Shown here piece by piece: positions 10,145 to 17,946 of a DNA stretch of 64,000 bases. This stretch comes from Shewanella marinintestina. Lineage in GTDB: Bacteria; Pseudomonadota; Gammaproteobacteria; Enterobacterales; Shewanellaceae. Below the pieces are notes generated by a model. It worked only from the letters and a program-made list of their open reading frames with translations, ran no database searches and was not told the DNA's origin. The position numbers and the translations under genes were made by a program. The number at the start of each line of letters is the position of its first letter. Position 1 is the first letter of the stretch. Location of the stretch: positions 62,001-126,000 of the forward strand of contig NZ_JAKILC010000001.1 in the NCBI RefSeq assembly GCF_023283845.1. The letters run 5' to 3'.

Positions 10145-11077
10145 ATGCAAAAAATCGAAGAAACCGTTATGCAACAAGAAGCTTTAAAAGAACATATCCA
10201 GCTTTGGTTAAATAGGCCCATTGACAATGGCGCAGTACGCGAGTTACTCAACGCATCGGTCGCCATGGCATCTGATATCGGTAATATTAGACCTGAAAAT
10301 CAAGACAGGGTTGTATGTGTGCAAGTCCAAGTTTCTGCGTCAACGTCGTTTATCATAGGTGTATTGTGCGACGGCATGGGTGGAATGGCATCAGGCGCGA
10401 ACTGCGCAAGCCTCAGTATTGCCACATTTTTAAGTAGTTGTATCAAAAACCAATTAATGCCTATTGGCCAGCGCTTAATTACTGCAGTCGAAGACGCCAA
10501 TAATGACGTTTACACTCTTTATAACGGTAATGGTGGCGCAACGTTATCGGCGTTTATTTTTGATAGCGATGGCCAGTTTGAGGCAATCAATGTTGGTGAT
10601 AGCCGAATCTATGCCAATTTAGCCCATGGAATTAAACAGTATTCAAAAGATGACACCTTTGCAGGGCAAAATGCTGATGCCGCCGGCGTGCATTTAAGCA
10701 AAGGCTTATTGCAATTTGTTGGCGTTGGGCCTGACATCAAGCCGCAACTGGTTACGTTTCCTAAGATCCGCCAAATCAAACGTCTTATTTTAACCTCTGA
10801 TGGTGCGCATTACATTGAGGACAGTACCTTTAAACAGATCCTCAATCAGCGAACATCAGCAGCAGAGCTTTGCAAAAGAATGATTGATGTCTCTAAATGG
10901 TGCGGCGCCTTTGATAATACCTCGATATTAATCGCTAATGATGTACTTAAGATATTCGCCAATACTGACGAAACAGCAATCCCGATTGGCACAGTTAAGC
11001 TAACCGACGCGTTTGGTGAGATTCACTTTATTGGCGTTACCGCATTAGATACCTTAGATCCAATTATTAGAGCTTAA
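10145..11077 (+). CDS. PP2C-family Ser/Thr protein phosphatase
   Basis: A metal-dependent phosphatase that removes phosphate from Ser/Thr of proteins. All main PP2C motifs are present in order: ASDIGNIRPENQDRV (motif 1), LCDGMGGMASG (metal-binding Asp-Gly), GGATLSAFIFD, VGDSRIYAN, LTSDGAHYIED and DNTSILIA. It is soluble, with no TM segment. The first ATG is used here; an in-frame TTG lies 21 bases upstream at 10124 and another ATG at 10169, and none has a strong ribosome binding site, so the start is uncertain. No Ser/Thr kinase or FHA protein is adjacent, which is unusual since such phosphatases often pair with a kinase. It reads towards the unknown gene at 11432, 350 bp away. Confidence 0.85.
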   Translation: MQKIEETVMQQEALKEHIQLWLNRPIDNGAVRELLNASVAMASDIGNIRPENQDRVVCVQVQVSASTSFIIGVLCDGMGGMASGANCASLSIATFLSSCIKNQLMPIGQRLITAVEDANNDVYTLYNGNGGATLSAFIFDSDGQFEAINVGDSRIYANLAHGIKQYSKDDTFAGQNADAAGVHLSKGLLQFVGVGPDIKPQLVTFPKIRQIKRLILTSDGAHYIEDSTFKQILNQRTSAAELCKRMIDVSKWCGAFDNTSILIANDVLKIFANTDETAIPIGTVKLTDAFGEIHFIGVTALDTLDPIIRA

Positions 11078-11431
11078 GACGTCATTTCTTTAAACCGCTC
11101 ACTTAAATGAAAGTGAGCGGTTTAAAGCCGTTCGGTGATCAGTAAAATTACAAGATAATTTAGATCAAAGCAGCGCACTTAACTCGATAAAAAAATCATG
11201 GCCATTGGTGTCATGGTTAATAACTATGTTGCAATAAATTCAAGTAGTTATTCGTATCCCACAAGACTCCCACTCTGAATAACATATCAAATCAGCGTTT
11301 AATAAACACCGAAAAATGGATGGCAATTGCTCAAATAACATTGCTTCTCACAATGCACGCTGAATCAGCTATACACGTGTATAGTTACAATGCTAAAGTA
11401 TTACTCAATCAATCTATTGGGGTAATATATT
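11078..11431. other. Intergenic region containing a perfect 14-bp hairpin
   Basis: This 354-bp gap starts with the hairpin at 11091-11124. The remainder is AT-rich and probably carries the promoter of the gene at 11432 (TATACACGTGTATAGTT at 11371-11387 is a near-palindrome). I see no ORF. Confidence 0.45.
11091..11124. terminator. Perfect inverted repeat downstream of the PP2C gene, weak or no T tract
   Basis: Arms TAAACCGCTCACTT and AAGTGAGCGGTTTA are perfectly complementary over 14 bp with a six-base loop. The arms carry a few A/T at their ends but no run of T follows, so it may be an inefficient terminator or an RNA stabiliser. It starts 13 bp after the stop codon. Confidence 0.6.
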
Positions 11432-12022
11432 TTGGGTATTAACGAGTTCTTTGAAAAAGTGCTTGGACAAAAACTGCCTAACCAATACTCCTGGGGATGC
11501 TTTGTGCCGGCAAGAAATGCTATGTGTTTAACGATTTGGCAGGAAGAAATTTGCCATGGACGTGCTGAAGTGCATTCTGAAACACCATATCACACGAAAG
11601 CTGGCCATATAAACCATAATTGGACTGCACGTAAAAATGACCTTGAGCTGGTTCAAAGCGGAGTTGCAACGTTTGGTGTAATGATATCGTGTGGCAAACT
11701 GGTCGATGAAGATAAATGGAATATTATGCAACTCAATTCTCATCAGGTTTTTAAACTAACAGATCTTCAATTCGACAATGACTCGCAAAAATGGACAATG
11801 GCAGTCGATCTATGTGAGCCAGTAAAGGTTGAAAAAGTTTGTTTTGATACCGAGGCAGCATTGAAAACACTCACCAAATCAAAACCAGCTTTTATCACAG
11901 TATCTAAAGCGATAAACCTAGGCTGGCAACTCGTAGGATTGAATGAAATCGTGGCGACACTCATGCTTAACAACAAACAAAGAATGACAGTGTCGTTATT
12001 CGATGGGAGTTACAGCCGATGA
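11432..12022 (+). CDS. Conserved-looking hypothetical protein, TTG start, coupled to a zinc-ribbon-like mini-ORF
   Basis: I do not recognise this 196-residue protein. The start is TTG, supported by GGGG eight bases upstream and by the absence of a better in-frame start. It is soluble, rich in Trp, His and Cys (CHGRAEVHSETPYHTKAGHI, HINHNWTARKNDL), with an apparent beta-rich middle (GVATFGVMISCGKL) and a C-terminal helix. No signal peptide is visible. Its stop codon TGA overlaps the ATG of a 34-codon ORF (ATGA), a sign of translational coupling. Its nearest upstream neighbour is the PP2C phosphatase. No function is proposed. Confidence 0.6.
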   Translation: MGINEFFEKVLGQKLPNQYSWGCFVPARNAMCLTIWQEEICHGRAEVHSETPYHTKAGHINHNWTARKNDLELVQSGVATFGVMISCGKLVDEDKWNIMQLNSHQVFKLTDLQFDNDSQKWTMAVDLCEPVKVEKVCFDTEAALKTLTKSKPAFITVSKAINLGWQLVGLNEIVATLMLNNKQRMTVSLFDGSYSR

Positions 12023-12123
12023 TTAGCCAAGGCGATTTTTGTCCACATTGCGGATTAATTATTGTCATGCCGCCAGAGCTTGATCCCGAATGCCGCTGTT
12101 GTGGTAAGAGTGTTTTAGAATAA
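12019..12123 (+). CDS. 34-residue four-cysteine (zinc-ribbon-like) mini-protein
   Basis: The ATG overlaps the stop of the preceding gene in ATGA. The product carries C8-P-H-C11 and C25-R-C-C28-G, two CxxC knuckles 13 residues apart, which is the arrangement of a rubredoxin-like or zinc-ribbon finger. The rest is short (MISQGDF before, GKSVLE after). The overlap and the paired knuckles make chance unlikely. It could be a metal-binding partner of the preceding protein, or the two may once have been a single protein separated by a frameshift; both readings are inference. Confidence 0.6.
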   Translation: MISQGDFCPHCGLIIVMPPELDPECRCCGKSVLE

Positions 12124-13456
12124 CAAAAAGTAACCATTAGAATGTCTAAGAACTTGCTATCAAAAGGCTTATCTATATGGTCAACAATTGCTTTTAAACA
12201 GCAATGACCAATTAGCATCTAGAGTTACCGAGACTATGTTATTCGAACAGAATAGGCGGCGTCATTCGATATACTATAGATAATCACAAACCCAATTTAA
12301 CATAATATACATTGTGCGCACAGTTGTGTAATGATACCTGAGTCATCGATTAGTGGTACTGATAACTTCTTTTGTAGGCTTTTGACGCTTTGATTGATTC
12401 TCACTAGGTTTGGTAAATGTCCAGTTATTACACCTCATTGAGTTAATAATTCGTCAATCCTAACGAAGCCGTTAATCTTATAGCCTAAATTTTTGTTGCT
12501 TCCCTTTATTAATGGCAACTGTCATCCAATTTGAAAATCTCAGTCACCGTTATGCCACTATATATGTAAACATGATTTCAGTTTGCGTTGTACACCCAAA
12601 CAAATCTCTCGCCAAGTCGACCGCAGTTTTAGTTACATAATTATTGGCTAAGCAAATATTCGCGGGCGCAGTCAGCTCCAAGCCTGCATTTGTCTGCAAT
12701 AGGCCCATCGTAAAATGACGGAACCTAATGAAATGGCGAGCTTTGTTTTCCTGCCAGTTTTGAACTGCTAACTAGAAATAAACAATCATTTGTTTATTAG
12801 CGCTAAAAACAGCGATTAAATCCTAAATTTAACTGTGCGCTACGTAAAATCTGGTGAGCTGAGCTAGGCAAAGTTTAAAAGCAGCCACACAGCGCGCGGT
12901 AATTATTTACTCTGCATCGGCTTGGAATCATATTTTGTCAGCAATATAACTATGACTATGACTTTTTGCTTGAAAACTTGAGCTAGATAACTAGAGTTGT
13001 AATTCACTCAATTTACTCACCAAGCTTTTAATCTCAATAACTAGAGACGACTTTGTGCTTAGCTCGTTCTAAGTGTTAGTCCAAGTCCTAATCCGAGTAT
13101 GAGCCCGGCCAATATAAAACTCTATTAAGACTTAAACCAGCATAAACCTAACTAAGCCATTTAAGTTATCAAGGCTAGATTGCAATAATGTATAGCGATA
13201 ACTGAAGGCATGGTTAGCGCCGTTCCTATTAGGATTAAGTCCTGTTTTAGCAGCAAAAGCCTAGGATGGATTTAACAACACTCGACAGCTAATTTAAATC
13301 GATTCGATATGGGTCTTCGCATGCAGCAAAGTTCGCTATGTTGTACGATAAGCAGCATAACTACATAATAAAAAAGACATTAAACGGTCTGGTGACATGA
13401 ACGAAGATGCAATAATAATTAAGTATGCGTGCTAGCAAAAGCCCTTTTTAGGCAAT

Positions 13457-13480
13457 TGCCGATAATGTCACTTATCGGCA
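13457..13480. repeat. Perfect 9-bp inverted repeat
   Basis: TGCCGATAA and TTATCGGCA flank the loop TGTCAC. No T tract follows on either strand, so it is not a standard terminator. Confidence 0.6.
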
Positions 13481-13743
13481 TTAACTGGTTTCTGAAAAAC
13501 CATAGCCAGACCGAAGGCAAAACCAAGTTCAAAGCCAGTAGCAATCTATGCAGCAACAAACTGAGTTTATATATTTAGCTACTTGCTTAGACGAAGATGT
13601 AGAGTATCGAAAAGAGTCAAATTCAGATAGTTAATTCGAAAATAGGAGCTGATGCTGAATTTTAACTATCCTAAAGATTCCTACATAAACAGCATGTTCC
13701 GTACGCATAAAAGGTATAGGTTTTGTTTGTTCCAATCGTAATA

Positions 13744-13764
13744 TATCGTTCATTATGAACGATA
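13744..13764. repeat. Operator-like 9-3-9 dyad
   Basis: TATCGTTCA and TGAACGATA are perfect inverted copies separated by TTA. The geometry is that of a TetR- or LysR-class operator, but no regulator gene is nearby. A GC-rich hairpin (GGGGC TGCCA GCCCC) begins 21 bp downstream. Confidence 0.5.
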
Positions 13765-13930
13765 ACTATCAGGTCCATACACTAGGTTTCGGGGCTGCCA
13801 GCCCCCCCTGCTCGCCTTGTATTAATCAGTGTGTATTGTAAGCATGTGTTGATAGTTTTAATGTTGCTCTTTACTCATCATAACCACCTAGACAACCTTT
13901 CTGTTCCCTACTCTTTTTAGTCGCCATTTA

Positions 13931-14293
13931 TTAGCATTTATCTGGTGCAGTAGCTCGGGACATAACAGTATAAGATAAAGACTTACCGTCTATTTTAAAC
14001 ATGTCTTTTATCTCACCGCACTTTTCAAACCCGGTGCTGATATACAGTTTTTGCGCGGCTAGATTATTTGAAAGCACCCAAAGATCAACAAACTCGATTA
14101 CAGGTTGATCTGCCACCCACTCAAGCATTTTATTGATTAATTGCTTGCCGAGCCCTTGTTTTCGAACTGAACGGTCGACACCTATTCCCAGTAATACCCT
14201 GTGTTTAGTATGGTTTTCTGTATGCGCTCGAATATCGATGTGCCCTACTATCTTTTTGTTACCATCGAATGCCAGCCAAAGACGTCGCCAGCC
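13931..14293 (-). pseudogene. GNAT-family N-acetyltransferase, N-terminally truncated
   Basis: The open frame encodes 120 residues that cover GNAT motif A (LLGIGVDRSVRKQGLGKQLI, acetyl-CoA pyrophosphate loop RKQGLG) and motif B (NNLAAQKLYISTGFEKCGE). An in-frame TAA at 14294-14296 directly precedes the GGC codon and no ATG lies upstream of motif A; the first ATG (14128) is after it. About 30-40 residues of a normal 150-170 residue enzyme are missing. The break lies 16 bp from the terminator of the neighbouring AT-rich gene, so truncation probably came with insertion of that DNA. It is unlikely to be functional. Confidence 0.75.
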
Positions 14294-14311
14294 TTAGTTT
14301 TAGACACAAAC

Positions 14312-14340
14312 AAACTGTACCCGTTAACGGGTACGGTTTT
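14312..14340 (-). terminator. Terminator of the AT-rich hypothetical gene
   Basis: The 18-bp palindrome GTACCCGTTAACGGGTAC (14317-14334), extended by AAAC/GGTTT pairing, is followed on the minus strand by TTTGTTTG. It lies about 15 bp after the stop codon of the gene at 14352. Confidence 0.8.
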
Positions 14341-14351
14341 GGTTATATTTT

Positions 14352-15524
14352 TTAGACTTTAGCTAAAGAAAATTTTACATTCTTATATTTTTCGTATACT
14401 AAGTTTTCGTCAGCTTCGTCTGCTTCATCTTGCTTGCTAGCAAAGTAGCGTTTCCCTAGCTTCATTTTATTGCTGGTGTAAAGATATCTATTAAACTCTA
14501 TAAAAACTTCTGTAAGTTCAGAATTAACTGCAATGTTATTATCCTCTATTGATATAAAACCATTCTCAATAAACCAAAGAAGCATTCCATCAGTTTTAAA
14601 TTCAGAGAGTTTTTTGGGATTGAACTTTTCGTTCAAATCAATTTTACTTAACACTAACATTAGTTCTCTTGGATTTACGAGCATAGTGAACACATCGTAG
14701 GAGAAATATTCACCAAATTTAACATAGTAACCTAACAATTCTCTATCTAACTTTGAAATCCGAATTAAGCCAGAGCTTAAGTAGCTGTTTAGGATGCTTT
14801 TTCTTCTTTGCTTCTTAACTAACTCGTAAAGAATAGTACCTATTTTAACTAAAAGTGAAATTGCAAGCAGTGTTATCGAAATCACTTTTAATACTAAGTT
14901 AGTAGCCTGTTCTGTAGGAATGCCATTCAGCAAATCAAAACCATTATTGTTAATTTTCTCTCGGCTAATGACTTTAAAATCATCTGTCATGCCCGCAATC
15001 TTTCCATATGGAATGATTTCTGGTTGAACACCTTTTGAGTGAAGCACTAGTATTTTGATTTCTATAAACTCGCCCGGCTCAAAAATCAGCTTTGGTAACA
15101 ACAATCCGTCTACGATTTGAGTTAACGTTGAATTTGTCTCAAGGTAATTGTTACTAGCTGCTGTTACTGACGGTTTGCTTGTCACCTCACCATTTTTAAT
15201 TTTTAATCCAACAAGGTAGTTATCATCATAATGCATAGCCAAAATGCCTGAAGAACCATTGTTTATGATTTGAACATTTATAGCTTTCAGCTCTTGATTA
15301 TTCTGCTTTAAGCTATTCCCATTGTAAATCACATCCAAGTTACCTATGTCTTCCTTAATATCAAAAACAGATATTTCAGATTGAATCACAAAGTCTATTC
15401 TTGGATTGTTATCTCTAAATTGAAAATAAAATGTAATTACAGCAACTACTACGCCAAGAATAAGGCCAAAAGCAGATAACGCGTACTTTTTTTCAGCCGA
15501 CCTTAACACCTCTAAGATTCCCAT
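14352..15524 (-). CDS. Unknown protein with two TM segments, AT-rich, in the accessory region
   Basis: I recognise no family. The 390-residue protein has a TM segment at about 14-35, a probably extracytoplasmic, beta-rich domain at about 36-210 (IDFVIQSEISVFDIKED onward), a second TM at about 207-230, and a 160-residue cytoplasmic tail of helix-turn-helix-like segments ending in a Glu/Asp-rich stretch. The ATG at 15524 has GAGAG ten bases upstream; an ATG at 15533 sits only one base from it. Its codons are richer in AAA, AAT and ATT than those of the neighbours, which suggests recent transfer. It lies between a truncated acetyltransferase and a broken phage-type ATPase, beside an integrase. 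A sensor, anti-phage or toxin-related role is possible but unsupported. Confidence 0.7.
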   Translation of the reverse strand: MGILEVLRSAEKKYALSAFGLILGVVVAVITFYFQFRDNNPRIDFVIQSEISVFDIKEDIGNLDVIYNGNSLKQNNQELKAINVQIINNGSSGILAMHYDDNYLVGLKIKNGEVTSKPSVTAASNNYLETNSTLTQIVDGLLLPKLIFEPGEFIEIKILVLHSKGVQPEIIPYGKIAGMTDDFKVISREKINNNGFDLLNGIPTEQATNLVLKVISITLLAISLLVKIGTILYELVKKQRRKSILNSYLSSGLIRISKLDRELLGYYVKFGEYFSYDVFTMLVNPRELMLVLSKIDLNEKFNPKKLSEFKTDGMLLWFIENGFISIEDNNIAVNSELTEVFIEFNRYLYTSNKMKLGKRYFASKQDEADEADENLVYEKYKNVKFSLAKV

Positions 15525-15573
15525 TAATAGCATTCTCTCATAAACTAAATGTAACTCAGTTAGTTACTCTCTA

Positions 15574-15995
15574 TTATGATATATCGAAAAGGTCACAAAA
15601 TGTAGCTAAACTCCTAGATTCCCCCTTGCTCACTTTCCCCGTCACATCGTCCCGTTCAACAAAGTCCAACGGCTTTAGACCCGTCATCTCTGACACATGC
15701 ACATCGATCTCTTTCGCTACCATCTTGGGGTCATCGGCTCGCTTGAGTCGCCCCGTTCTGAACAGTGTGGCGTTAACTCTTTACTACCAGCATGGCTGGT
15801 TTTGTCAGATTCGGCTGGTCGTTGAGTAAGTGCGAAAATTGGCGATAGACCACGAGCGCGGCCTTTACAGATAAGTAGCCCCCACCAGTATGGTGCTTTG
15901 CTGAGGCTAGTTATATCGGTGGTTTGTTCCGCTACGACTGCAGCATTACACAAACTGGCACAAGGCGGCTCATAGTGCGCCGCTAACAGTGTCAA
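15574..15995 (-). pseudogene. Frameshifted remnant of an FtsK/HerA-type (phage packaging-like) ATPase
   Basis: Two overlapping frames join into one C-terminal ATPase half. The first (15995-15780) reads NAAVVAEQTTDITSLSKAP (Walker B-like), then GRARGLSPIFALTQRPAESD. The chromosomal FtsK in this window has the equivalent VVVDEFADM and [16 protein letters not shown]. The second frame (15780-15574) continues RVNATLFRTGRLKRADDPK and KEIDVHVSEMTGLKPLDFV, and stops at 15574. Adding one base in the T run at 15780-15782 would fuse them. The upstream half with Walker A is missing, with an in-frame stop just before 15995. It resembles packaging ATPases of small tailless phages; that narrower assignment is inference. 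Confidence 0.6.
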
Positions 15996-16096
15996 AGTAA
16001 AGCTTTGCTAGAAGTGCTGTGCAAGCTTCTAAATCAGGCCACAAATGTTCCCTACATTTGTTGTGATTTCCACCAATCCATGGCGGTCATTGATTT

Positions 16097-16119
16097 AGCT
16101 CATACCCTAGCTCATACCT
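16097..16119. repeat. 12-bp direct repeat between ATPase remnant and integrase
   Basis: TAGCTCATACCC and TAGCTCATACC stand head to tail in the 236-bp gap between the ATPase remnant and the end of the recombinase gene. Such repeats can be arm-type integrase sites, but two copies alone do not show it. Confidence 0.4.
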
Positions 16120-16231
16120 TAAAGAATGGCCTATAGGGATATATTTAGGCGTCTTGCTAAAGCACAAAAACAAAGCTTCCTTTTAGGTAGCCAATTGTTC
16201 ACTGATTTTTTAACACCTTTAGTTTCAACTC

Positions 16232-17524
16232 TTACTCAATCCCCTGCAATCTATCAAATGATTTATTCTGCGCACTTTCATGGCGCTCAATTTGCGAGGT
16301 GTGCAAATATTGCGAGGTGGTATCGATACTTTCATGGCCTGCATCGGCTTGGACATGCGAGAGCGGTCTGCCATTAATATTGATGTCGTGAGTGATGCCT
16401 GTATGGCGAATATTATGAATACTTAGACTACGCATTTGTTCCGCATCACTTACAAAACCGTCACGTTCGATGCTGTTTGCTGCGATTTCGATGATCTTAT
16501 CGACTTCTTCACGAATTTGACGTATTCCCAGGTTCGCATTAATCATACCGGCGTCGCGCCCTCGCCCTGCGGCTTTTTGCCTGACGATTAATGGATGCTG
16601 CTCAGTCGCAGTTGGATAATCACTTAGCTTTAAGTAACGTCGGTAATCAACTAACGCTGCTAATAATGCTTTTGAGATCGCCACGCTGCGGCTTTTACCA
16701 CCTTTACTTTTTGGGATATGGAATCGCCAAATGCCAGTTTGATTATTATGCTTAAACTGACTCATCACGGGTGAATATCCCGCCCTTGCAGATACTTCCG
16801 ATACTCGCAGATAACAAGAATAAATAAGCTTAATTAAAAACAAAGAACGCTGATGAAGTTCTGGTTGTTCTTTAGCCAGTTTTTCTACAGTTGCGACAAT
16901 GTAAGACCATTGCAGCTCAGTGAATGCCAGTTGATTGTCATCGTCGTTATTTAAGCGATATTTTCTACTTGAAGAGAATCGGCTCTTATTAAGCCACATT
17001 TGAGCTGGGTTTTTCTCACAGTAATCTTCGCCCATCAGGTAACTGAAAAAGCTAGATAGGATCGCTACTTTGGTTTTAAGCGCACTATCACTGAGCACAT
17101 AAGGATTGGTCTTGCCGTCAGTTTTACTACCGCGAAATGGCAGCCACGCAGGATTAGGCGAGCGTTCTCCTGATTGTTTGTCCTGCTTGAATTGAGCAAC
17201 ATTAAAGTAACCGACCAGTTCTTGTGGAGGATGCTGACAATAATCAACATAAAGGCCAATCTCTTTGCGACCTATTTGGCTGACGTTGAGCTGGGCGACA
17301 TCAAAACACCAATGTAAAAACGTGGTTAATTCACTGCGATAAGCCTTGTAGTTATTTTCATTGTATTTCTGCTCGAACAACCAATCGGTTGCCAGCTCAA
17401 ATGCCAAACCGGCTTCACCTAGCTTGGCTAGACTCAATTGGGTGATGTGTTGGTTGACGATTGGATTACCAAGCTGAATGTAATCGATGGAGTCAAACAG
17501 AGGGATAACGGGAGGTAATAACAT
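16232..17524 (-). CDS. Tyrosine recombinase (phage/island integrase type)
   Basis: This 430-residue protein would cut and rejoin DNA through a 3'-phosphotyrosine. An N-terminal SAM-like domain (about 40-170) precedes the catalytic domain. The catalytic residues are visible in order: Arg in SCYLRVSEVS, Lys in KSKGGKSRSV, the HxxR box in SIHNIRHTGI, His in DAGHESIDTT and the nucleophile Tyr in SQYLHTSQIE. I use the ATG at 17524; a GTG at 17536 is also in frame. It flanks the broken ATPase and the AT-rich gene, so it probably mobilised that DNA. No tRNA gene or clear att repeats are adjacent, and the tRNA-Ser in this window is 32 kb away. It appears intact. Confidence 0.85.
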   Translation of the reverse strand: MLLPPVIPLFDSIDYIQLGNPIVNQHITQLSLAKLGEAGLAFELATDWLFEQKYNENNYKAYRSELTTFLHWCFDVAQLNVSQIGRKEIGLYVDYCQHPPQELVGYFNVAQFKQDKQSGERSPNPAWLPFRGSKTDGKTNPYVLSDSALKTKVAILSSFFSYLMGEDYCEKNPAQMWLNKSRFSSSRKYRLNNDDDNQLAFTELQWSYIVATVEKLAKEQPELHQRSLFLIKLIYSCYLRVSEVSARAGYSPVMSQFKHNNQTGIWRFHIPKSKGGKSRSVAISKALLAALVDYRRYLKLSDYPTATEQHPLIVRQKAAGRGRDAGMINANLGIRQIREEVDKIIEIAANSIERDGFVSDAEQMRSLSIHNIRHTGITHDININGRPLSHVQADAGHESIDTTSQYLHTSQIERHESAQNKSFDRLQGIE

Positions 17525-17658
17525 AAGTAGCGTCACAGTAGATCGGTATAACGCTATCTTAATCAGTATGTTCGTAAAACGATATGGCTAACTAACCCCA
17601 TTTGAGAACTTGATTAATCAGTAATCTAAATAAGCCTCTAAAAGCGAGAAATACTCGG

Positions 17659-17895
17659 TTATGTCCAATTAACGACGTCTATTACATCACCACACTGGCT
17701 ATTACATTGTTCTTTGCAGTGCTTGTCGCAATGAATACGCTTTTCACAGCTCCATAGGCAAAGTTGCCATACGGCCTTTTTAGTATCGCGATCTAAACAT
17801 TTGAAGTCAGCAGCGCAAAGTACGCCTTGCTGAATGAGTTGGGCGATTTTGTCTTCAGATATACTGATATTTAATTGTCTGGTTGGAGTGGTCAT
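17659..17895 (-). CDS. Cysteine-rich small protein under a Fur box
   Basis: A 78-residue soluble protein with eight cysteines. The N-terminal part (LNISISEDKIAQLIQQGVLCAADFKCLD) looks like a helical repeat, the middle KKAVWQLCLWSCEKR is an amphipathic helix, and the tail holds CDKHCKEQCNSQC, close to a CxxxC ladder. The spacing suggests metal or Fe-S binding. Similar short proteins occur in other gammaproteobacteria as hypothetical proteins, as far as I recall. AGGT lies just before the ATG. A near-perfect Fur operator lies 52 bp upstream, so iron-responsive expression is likely. Function is unknown; iron sensing or storage is a guess. Confidence 0.75.
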   Translation of the reverse strand: MTTPTRQLNISISEDKIAQLIQQGVLCAADFKCLDRDTKKAVWQLCLWSCEKRIHCDKHCKEQCNSQCGDVIDVVNWT

Positions 17896-17946
17896 AATAC
17901 CTCCAAGTTCACTGTAGTAGACATACTTATCACCAATATACCCAAA

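Larger units (their letters stand above)
12124..13930. other. 1.8-kb region without recognisable genes
   Basis: No frame longer than about 30 codons looks coding. I could not recognise tmRNA, RNase P RNA, 6S RNA, CRISPR or integron attC repeats. Structured DNA is present: a 9-bp hairpin (TGCCGATAA/TTATCGGCA) at 13457-13480, a 9-bp dyad at 13744-13764 and a GC-rich hairpin at 13785-13801. The 10-mer ATAACTAGAG occurs twice near 12986 and 13037. It may be decayed accessory DNA next to the integrase island. Confidence 0.5.

Noticed and set aside
13548-13741. Two short frames (28 and 29 codons) in the gene-free region
   Set aside because: The first has no ribosome binding site; the second has AGGAG only three bases before its ATG. 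Neither resembles a known peptide.
12124-13930. Possible integron or CRISPR array
   Set aside because: I found no integrase of the IntI type, no regularly spaced repeats and no repeated attC-like core sites.
15996-16060. Third-frame stretch reading WPDLEACTALLAKLYFDTVSGA upstream of the ATPase remnant
   Set aside because: It looks coding-like but is short, lacks ATPase motifs and cannot be joined to the remnant without several frame changes.
16126-16377. 83-codon plus-strand frame overlapping the recombinase end
   Set aside because: It is antisense to catalytic-domain codons, lacks a binding site and shows no protein signature.
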